Positions 56,730-64,000 of a stretch of DNA of 64,000 nt are shown here, in pieces. How positions within the stretch are numbered: the first letter of the stretch is position 1; every line of letters starts with the position of its first letter. Under the pieces are notes generated by a model. The model had not been told where the DNA came from. It ran no database searches and saw nothing but the letters and a program-made list of their open reading frames with translations. Made by a program: the position numbers and the translations under genes. Origin of the DNA: Trametopsis cervina (lineage: Eukaryota; Basidiomycota; Agaricomycetes; Polyporales; Irpicaceae); contig MU278348.1 of NCBI GenBank assembly GCA_022385755.1, forward strand, positions 283,035 through 347,034. The letters are read 5' to 3'.

Positions 56730-59049
56730 TTACAAGTCCGGTAATTCTCGTTGAATGAGTCTCGTCCATGTGGTTTCGCGCCACCAATCCTCCATGGCGT
56801 CAAGCCGCTCCCATAACTTCTCCTCGTCTATGTCGTATATCTCGTATTTGGCATTGTTGGTCAGTCCGTTCCTCTTGGCTGCTTGTAGCGCAGCTTTATT
56901 CTCCGCCCTGTGTGAAGCATTTCAGATAGGCACGCAAGCATGATGATTTGAAGCTACGACCCCATACCTCAGAACCTCCAGTAGTTCCTGTTTGTCTGGA
57001 AAAAATAACCGCGACTCAAGCAATGCAAGGATGGCCAACGATGCGCGGAATAAAAACGCATCCCCCTCGAGAAATATGATGTCCCAGAGACGTGCACATG
57101 CTTCAAAAGGCAGGTGGTCCAGAAACATGGACATCAACCAGTCTGGTAGGTACGCTGCGGGTGATATTTGGTGTTGCTTGAAGTTGAAATAAACTAGAAC
57201 AGAGATCAGCTTGGTCTCATGAAAGTGTAATGGGTGTTTGTACTTTTCGGCATGCCATCTGCGAGGAGGGTATCAAATATTCTGGCAGCATACGTCAGAT
57301 AAACTCACGACGCTCAGCGAGAGATCATACCGATAGTACGCTTCCACCTGCGTCTCATCAGCATATGTACTCCTCACAGCGAAACTCCACTCACATCATC
57401 TTTTGAAGACGTGCCGCCATAGAACGAGCGCAGGCAATGTCGCTCCAGCAGGTTGCGCACCACTATGAAGCCCTGCGCCGGTGCCATATTAATCAGAACC
57501 ATCGCCATAATTTTCGCCACTCCAGGAACATATCCGAGGCCCTCGTCCGAACGCGAGACAACCCATGCACACAAGATCTCTTTGAGGTCTTGATACATAG
57601 GCCCCGTTTCCGGCGCGAATAGATGCAGCGAAGGCAGCGTGGTGCTTATGTCCTCCTCGATCAGATTGAGGATTGCCGAGGGAAATGTACCGGATGACAG
57701 TGCACGATTCGCTCGGGCAGCACAAGCTTTGTAGGCATCTGATTGGCTGGTCAATAAAACGACTATACAACGAGTGTATGCCGCAACTTGCCTTTGCTTA
57801 ATGCAAGCGAGTTGCCCACCGCGTTTTGCCACATCGTGGCGCGTAATTTCGTTGGTATACCCTGCCACCACAGCTTACGCAGCCTCGGATCCTTGTGTAC
57901 GACCTTCCAATTAGGTACGACATCCTTTTCCCAGAGCGCGAGCGAGTCATCAATCCTCCGTTCTCGTGCAAAACGGCGTTGCTGCAGTTCTTTTCTTCGT
58001 TTTTCCTCTACCACGCGTTCGCAGACAATCGACCAAGGACAAAGCAACCAAAAGGGACTGAATTGGTTAACTATTACAAACGACACGAAGGGTCGATATT
58101 TGCCAGACTTACCCGCTGCCCGACTCTTCTTCATCATCTGTTCCCAGTCCGCCAGGTGCTTCAGATCTTCCGCCTTCGGCTTCGGAGGCAAGAACGTGGG
58201 CCGAGTTTTGCTAATGACTTTGTCGAGCATACTCGGCCCGGCTGAACGCGTGATTCTATGCTTGCTACCTGTGGCGGTGCTCGTCGAGGCGTTGGATGTT
58301 GCCGACGACGGTGTCGGCAGAGATGGGGATGTAGCTATTGCGAGCGATGAAACGCTGTGATTAGATCGAGGGGTCACAGGGTGAGCAGATGTTGACGTCG
58401 CGGAGGACCCGTGTTCGTCGCGATGAGGAGTGGGCGGCGAGATGCTGCGGACGGGCGTGGGCGGCGAATGCGACGGTTGTGTCTCAGCTTGGATAATGTT
58501 ATTTTGAGCGTATTTCCGCGAGAGATCTTGTTGAAGTGCCATGGATTGAGCATACTGGGGTTCGTCCTCTTCTTCCTCTACTCGCAAGCGGAACGGGGGT
58601 TCTTCGACTTCCGGCTCGGGAGGAGACTGCAAGTTCACGGAGGTGAAATCTTCATCGAGAGACTCTTCCGAAGCATGAGACACACTGTGGAGGTCCAGCG
58701 AGGAGGATTGGTGAGTCGGTAGGGAACGCTCCTCGCCATACCCGGCGTCGATGTGAAACGTCGAGACCGACGAGTCAGGTTCGTGGCTGTTCGAATACCC
58801 GATCTTGCTTATGATGTCGTTGAGGTCCTGGTCTACAGGCCAGCCAGAGTGATGCCCTGCATCTCCCCCGCTCAAGTTCTTCTCCAGGTCGGCACGGATA
58901 GCTTCGGCTGAGAACTCGTAGGAGGCGTCTGCATCTTCTGTGTCTGAGAATGCATCGTCAAAAGTGAAGCGCGTAGGGCGGGAGACGGAAGAGGAGGATG
59001 GGTGGATGGTTGGCAGCTCCTGCTCGTCGTCTGAGTCCATTGCCATCAC
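56730..59049 (-). CDS. TBC-domain Rab GTPase-activating protein
   Basis: Start MMAMDSDDEQELP (59049). The first 310 residues are acidic and Ser/Pro-rich without fold. A charged linker (EEKRRKELQQRRFARERR) leads into the TBC domain: LRKLWWQGIPTKLRATMWQNAVGN with the catalytic Arg of the IPxxxR motif, then LNLIEEDISTTLPSLHLF, YVPGVAKIMAMVLINM, FDTLLADGMPK, AAYLPDWLMSMFLDHLPFEACARLWDIIFLEGDAFLFRASLAIL. The end is WWRETTWTRLIQRELPDL. Such proteins accelerate GTP hydrolysis by Rab proteins on membranes. Which Rab is unknown. The gene has several introns and looks intact. It is divergent from the GCP4 gene. Confidence 0.85.
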
Positions 59050-59493
59050 TGAAGACGATACTTGATGGAAATGAACACGTCGAGCAGGGCGAATGCAATA
59101 TGATCAAGGTCAGTGTTCAGAGTGAGGGCATCGAGTACGGAGGACAGCGTCACAGATGCGTACAGTCACGTGTGACCACACGCTATCCATAGCGCAAGCC
59201 CGCGGTGCGTCCGACAGAGTCTCGTAATCATCAGTATGAGGGACTGAGTTGTGTGGACGAGATGTGCAAATCGACTGAGGGGGGGCTATCTTGAGTCCAG
59301 TGGATTGTGGCAGGGCGGATATGTGAGTAGTGGGAGTGAGCCGCGGGATCGCATACGCGTGTTAGTACGCAGATCATCCGTTAAGCGGTCTTTGACTTCA
59401 ACGACATCGTCAACAGCAGCGAACGTCCCAAAATATCGAGGACGCGTGTTATTTGCATCGAAAGTCACCCAAGTCGACGAAACAAGCTGGCTC

Positions 59494-61913
59494 ATGATCG
59501 CAGAGGTCCTCCTTGTGCTTGCGGGACATTCATCTTCTCTCTTTCCCATCGACCACACCGTCCATCCTGCATTCGCGCCTCTGCTTCATCCCGGAGAACA
59601 ACAATGTCTCGAATCTCTTGCCAAAATAGCACTACGCTACCGGAATATCAAGAGGATTACTCATGAATTGTCGCGATCTTCTTCGCGGTACGTCTCAGCC
59701 TTGTGTGCGACGCTGAACAAGATCTTGAAGGATGAATACGAGAATTTGGTCGTCGAGACGGAGGCGAAGGTGTTGAAACGCGATAGCAGTCTGGTCGCTG
59801 GAGGCTCGTACGTTCCTATATCCTCAATACGCGCAACTTTTGCAGAATGGGATGCCCCGCTCGTTGCTCTAGAGACCTTAATGGGTGACTTGCAAACACA
59901 ACAGCCCTGGCATCCTGGGCCTCTCATAGATATGCTGCTCGCTCGCTCACACACCGGGATCTACCGTATTGCCTCGATATATGTCCGACTCTGCGAAGCG
60001 GTACAACGCGTATGGGTCACCCAGTTGCAAGCCTTCATGATACATGGGTCGCTGTCGGACTCGGAACCTATTGCCTCTCCTACCTATGCCCTCCTAGAAG
60101 GCTCGACGCCAGGCTGCGTCTCGGCACAGAGCCGCGAGTCCATCTCTTATGTCGGCAGAGCCATAGGGACGGTCAGAGCTGCGAAATGGGATAGACAGTT
60201 CCCCAGAACAATAGCTATGGAACACACGCGATTGCTGGACACAGTGCTCCCTCAGGACCAATACGACTTTGATCGCGTTGTTGCGGATATCAGGCTTAGC
60301 GTCAGCGAGTGGCTCTGGATGAACGTATTGACTCACAAGGATGTCGACGATGCTGTGGAATCTCTGTGAGCCTGTTCTACATTTGACTAGCTACAGGCTT
60401 GCTCATAAAGGATAGTGCGAATTACTTCCTCCTTCGAAATGGAGAATTTGCCCTATCAGTTATCAGCGAGATAGAACGGCTCAAGATCTCTCGTCTTACA
60501 GGGCGCGCGGGCCCTTCTACGATGATTCGTGAGCAAGATCTACACCTCGCTCTGCTACGAGCCTCTCTAGGCACCACTGCCCAACACGATCCGTCGTTGT
60601 CTCGCCTCCGGTTTACGCTCCCATCGGGACCACTTCGCCCTCTTCTTCCGTCTCTTGCGACCACCCATGCACATAAAGACATCTCTTCAATTTCGATGGG
60701 AGCTACCGAGATCACCTCCTTCGATGACCTCCTGCTAGGCACGCCTCTCATTCTGAACTATGCAGTCACTTGGCCTCTCGACCTATTTCTGCACGCATCA
60801 GATTTGCAGGTATATGCTGCTCTCTTCGCATATCTGTCTGCGCTGCGGAAGACGCACACGCGCATTCATACCTGCTGGGCCTCTATATCGAACGCGCAGC
60901 GTGCGAGGAGGAGATGGACGGGACTCGGAGAAGGTGGCACAGTTGAGGATCTTAAGGTTCGGCAAGAGCTTCTGCGCTACGGATGGGGAGTCGTCAGGGA
61001 GATGAGCTGGTTCCTGGACACGCTGCTGGGGTATGTCATGACAGACGTGATAGACGTTGAATTTAGAAGACTGAAGAGCCTCTTGTTCGACAAGACCGGG
61101 GCGACACCTATCGCGCGACAGCTAACCGGCGCACAACCACCATCCGCCACTAATGATGAAGCTGATTCAGGATTCGCTCCGCCTCTGACCGGCTCAGCCA
61201 ATGCGACGTCACATCCTAGGGCCAGTACCTCTGCTAGTACGATTGCTACGTCAGGTTCGGTCAATGGGCAGACATCAAATTTGGATTTCTCAACACTGCG
61301 CACCATTCATACTACCTACTTGGAACGACTTGTGACAGGGAGCTTACTCTCTAACACTGCCCTAACGTCCATCATTCGAATGATCCTTGAGGTCTGTGAA
61401 CGTTTCGTCGCACAAGTCGAGAGATGGGGCGGTGATATCCTGCCCGCGCTGCTATTTGAAGGCAGCATATCTACCGTAGGCGGCGATCGAGTGGGCGAAA
61501 TGGTGGAAGAGCGAAGGAACATCGTCGCTGAAATCAATGATGTAAGAAATCACTCTCTATTGCTATCGCTTGCGCTAACTGCAGATCTGCGTAATCAGTC
61601 ACTGAACAGTCTTCTCGAATCCTTCTATGAGCAGTTATCTCTATCGACAACCCAGCAGCCGTTCTCGACCGCTGGCGATGCGTCGAAATCGATGCTGTAC
61701 AATATGAGCACGACGAACGCCTCTGGCTTTCACACGTTCACACGGCCGAAGAGGGGTAAGAAGTTGGCAGGTGACGAGGAGGTACGACGACACGTCGAGC
61801 GACTGCTACTACGACTTGATTTCAACGGGGAGTTTTCGACGCACCGCGTTGGACGGCGTGCGAGCCACGGCGGGGATGGTGAGGAGATTCTGAAGGAAGG
61901 AGGACTCACGTAA
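59494..61913 (+). CDS. Gamma-tubulin complex component GCP4-like (Spc97/Spc98 family)
   Basis: Exons 59494-60365, 60416-61541 and 61599-61913 give 770 aa. The start MIAEVLLVLAGHSSSLFPID is the typical GCP4 N-terminus, so I chose this ATG over the upstream in-frame one at 59251. GRIP1-like part: FAPLLHPGEQQCLESLAKIALRYRNIKR. GRIP2-like part: LANYFLLRNGEFALSVISEI, DLHLALLRASLGTT, LNYAVTWPLDLFLHASDLQVYAALFAYLSALRKT, LRYGWGVVREMSWFLDTLLGYVMTDVIDVEFRRL. GCP4 helps to build the gamma-tubulin ring complex that nucleates microtubules at spindle pole bodies. The first intron (50 nt) was set to keep the frame. Intact. Confidence 0.85.
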
Positions 61914-62031
61914 ATCATTTGGAATACGTTTTGTCAGAGATTAGTGTTTATTGGATGATTATTTAATTTCTTGGGCTGCGATTATCCGATCCGAGCGAGG
62001 TGATTATCGCTGCCGAAAACGGTTGAGCACG

Positions 62032-62038
62032 TATATAG
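62032..62038 (+). promoter_or_regulatory. TATA-like box of the pyrophosphatase gene
   Basis: TATATAG lies 83-89 nt before the ATG, inside an otherwise GC-balanced promoter. This is a usual position for a highly expressed fungal housekeeping gene. Confidence 0.45.
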
Positions 62039-62120
62039 CTCCAGGAGGTGTGGAATGAGTCTGCAAACGGCCCTCCGTCGCATCTCTCTGCAGACCCGTC
62101 ATCTATCTTCGTCCGCCACA

Positions 62121-63375
62121 ATGTCCCGTCAGTTTACACGCTGTCTTTTGGTCTCAGTTCGTCGTCCTAACCAGCCAGCTCATCGCAGAGTACACCACCC
62201 GCATCATCGGCGCCCCCAACACGCTTGGTGAGTAACAGCACAAGGAAGGATGGTTCCGAAGCTGATGATGCTTTTGCCCACCAGACCACCGTGTTTTCAT
62301 CGAGAAGGACCAGACGGTCGTCTCCCCCTTCCATGACATCCCCCTCTTCGCTGACGCTAACAATGGCATCTTCAACATGGTCGTTGAGGTACCCCGCTGG
62401 ACCAACGCGAAGATGGAGATCTCCAAGGAGGAGCCTTTGAACCCCATCAAGCAGGATATCAAGAAAGGCCGTCTGCGCTTCGTCCGCAACTGCTTCCCCC
62501 ACCACGGCTACATCTGGAACTACGGCGCATTCCCTCAGGTGCGTCATAGCGATAAAATTTCTCTTTATTGGTCATTATCTCTTATGCGATGCGGCTTCAT
62601 AGACCTGGGAGGATCCCCAATCAGTCCACCCCGAGACCAAGGCCAAGGGTGACAATGACCCACTTGACGTCTGCGAAATCGGTGAACAGGTCGGATATGT
62701 TGGTCAGGTCAAGCAGGTCAAGGTTCTTGGTGTCATGGCACTGCTTGATGAGGGCGAGACCGACTGGAAAGTCATCGTTGTCGACGTCAACGACCCCCTG
62801 GCCAGCAAGCTGAACGACATTGAGGACCTCGAACTCAACCTCCCCGGCCTGACCCGTGCAACAAACGAGTGGTTCAAGTAAGCGTCACACGACTTTACAT
62901 CCTTTGCATAGGAACATACGAGAGACTGGAACTGATTCCACGCTGTCCTTCAGGATCTACAAGATCCCCGATGGCAAGCCCGAAAACCAGTTTGCGTTCT
63001 CAGGCGAGGCGAAGAACAAGAAGTACGCCACCGAAATCATCCACGAGTGCCACGAGGCCTGGCGCAGGCTCGTTAGTGGCCAGAGCCCGGCCAAGACCGC
63101 CTCCTACGACCTCTCCATGTGCGTCTCACAGTCCTTGTATCGATAGAACGGCAATGAATCTAACTATTCTCTAGCGCGAACACTACTCTTCCTGACACCA
63201 CCGGCTACACCACCAAGAGTGACCAGCTCTACCAGAGCATCCCCCCTGACTCCAGGAAGCCCCCTGCTCCGATTGACCCTGCCAGTGAGTGCATTTTTAT
63301 GCGTTACGCCAACAATGTCGTCTTATGCCCGTACCAGTCTCCAAGTGGTTCTACATCGCCTCTGCTCAGGTATAG
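62121..63375 (+). CDS. IPP1: Soluble inorganic pyrophosphatase
   Basis: Exon 1 is only 7 nt (62121-62127, ATGTCCC). It joins 62189-62227 to read [15 protein letters not shown], the normal fungal start; then from 62284 [22 protein letters not shown]. Later blocks: [44 protein letters not shown], the signature [12 protein letters not shown] with metal-binding Asp residues, [43 protein letters not shown]. It ends [11 protein letters not shown] (stop 63373-63375). It splits pyrophosphate to phosphate with Mg2+ and drives biosynthesis. A larger ATG frame in the first exon is a false reading through the intron. Confidence 0.94.
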
Positions 63376-63685
63376 ATATCTCCCTTCGTATGAATGTAAA
63401 AGTAACACAATCGAGAATAACGGTATCCTTTTCTTTGCGTCTGCCCACGCCATCAAAATCAACGTTGTGCCATCCAGGACCCCAGCCCTCGCTCGCGCAT
63501 CTGAGTGCACAATCCCTATCCAGGAGCATCCGGTCGCTTTTTCATCGCATTATATATTGCATCACGAAGTGGTACTTTGTGCACGTCGTGGCGTGACCGA
63601 TGGAGAAATGATTACTATCTAAAGCTACATATATACTCTACCCGTAAGTGTAAGCACAGTCCGAAGAGAAAAGTCTCTCGGACTC
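63376..63685. other. 3' region between convergent genes
   Basis: No gene is seen; it holds the 3' UTRs of the pyrophosphatase and the POM152-like gene. Confidence 0.5.
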
Positions 63686-64000
63686 TTAGCGTGTTTTGTC
63701 AAGCGTGCCGTCAGGCTGCGCTGGTGGGTATCGACAATATCGGTCTGAGATGAACGTTATTGTCCATGTTCCTATGAACAGGCGCGGGTTCAGTAAGAAT
63801 CACGGAATCTTAGCACAAAAACGCACCTTCCAATGCAGAGAATATTGAATATTCATTTGTAGTCACCCCAGAGACTGTATGTGTCTCTAGTACTTTGCCC
63901 TGTACGCCCTTCTTCGTACTCAGCTCGGCTCGCTGGTACGTGAACGTGAATGGCGGCTCGCCCACGAGCGTGAACACGATCTCGGCTTGGTCACCTGGAT
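63686..64000 (-). CDS. POM152-like nuclear pore membrane protein, C-terminal part only
   Basis: Partial; it continues beyond the right edge. The exon at the edge reads PGDQAEIVFTLVGEPPFTFTYQRAEL ... ETHTVSGVTTNEYSIFSALEG, followed by an intron and the last exon GTWTITFISDRYCRYPP, ending DGTLDKTR with stop 63686-63688. The FTYQR...ETHTV...EY(S/T)I...EGTW pattern is the repeat unit of the Ig-like lumenal repeats of Pom152. Pom152 forms the lumenal ring of the nuclear pore. It is convergent with the pyrophosphatase gene. Confidence 0.8.

Noticed and set aside
59251..59493. Upstream in-frame extension of the GCP4 gene (start at 59251)
   Set aside because: The extension is low-complexity and basic, while MIAEVLLVLAGH at 59494 matches the usual family start.
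1..64000. CRISPR arrays, bacterial operons and rRNA
   Set aside because: None seen. The DNA is clearly nuclear fungal with spliced genes.

Overview
The window is a piece of nuclear genome from a filamentous basidiomycete, most likely an Agaricomycete close to Polyporales. The evidence is many short introns of about 40-65 nt with GT...AG ends, DUF6533 seven-helix proteins, polypore-type F-box paralogues, a secreted GH53 galactanase and an aryl-alcohol-oxidase-like GMC enzyme. Exon structures below were assembled by hand from reading frames and splice signals.

Layout. 1-4430: a decayed F-box gene and a DUF6533 membrane protein gene, divergent. 4674-8629: GHITM/TMBIM5 and SLY1. 9860-12202: GH53 galactanase and a small protein with an MGCxSS acylation motif. 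12760-17258: a CSC1/OSCA-like multi-pass membrane protein. 17259-20943: mostly empty, with one small gene. 20944-42369: an F-box/DUF6533 cluster grown by segmental duplication (three intact F-box genes besides two interrupted or decayed ones in the window, one further diverged convergent pair, and three DUF6533 genes in total). 42907-46419: microsomal glutathione transferase, a Ser/Pro-rich nuclear-type protein and 5-hydroxyisourate hydrolase. 46624-52217: a complete Ty3/gypsy LTR retrotransposon with LTRs that look identical. 52724-64000: GMC oxidoreductase, a TBC Rab-GAP, gamma-tubulin complex GCP4, inorganic pyrophosphatase and the 3' end of POM152.

The most interesting object is a 7.2-kb mobile element at 23052-30257, inserted in an F-box gene. 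Its ends are 10-bp perfect inverted repeats flanked by a TA duplication, and removing it leaves a join that aligns without a gap to an intact paralogue. It carries three intact spliced genes: a SAP-motif protein, a tyrosine recombinase with R, K, HxxR and Y in place, and an XPG/FEN1-like PIN nuclease with its acidic residues kept. A GGACTGCAAA-type motif is repeated near its ends. Tyrosine recombinase, flap-type nuclease and SAP protein inside terminal inverted repeats do not match a transposon class I can name with confidence. It may be a new type of recombinase-driven element.

The duplicated F-box and DUF6533 genes share divergent promoter regions and were copied together in both orientations. 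The remaining genes are ordinary single-copy housekeeping genes that frame this unstable region.
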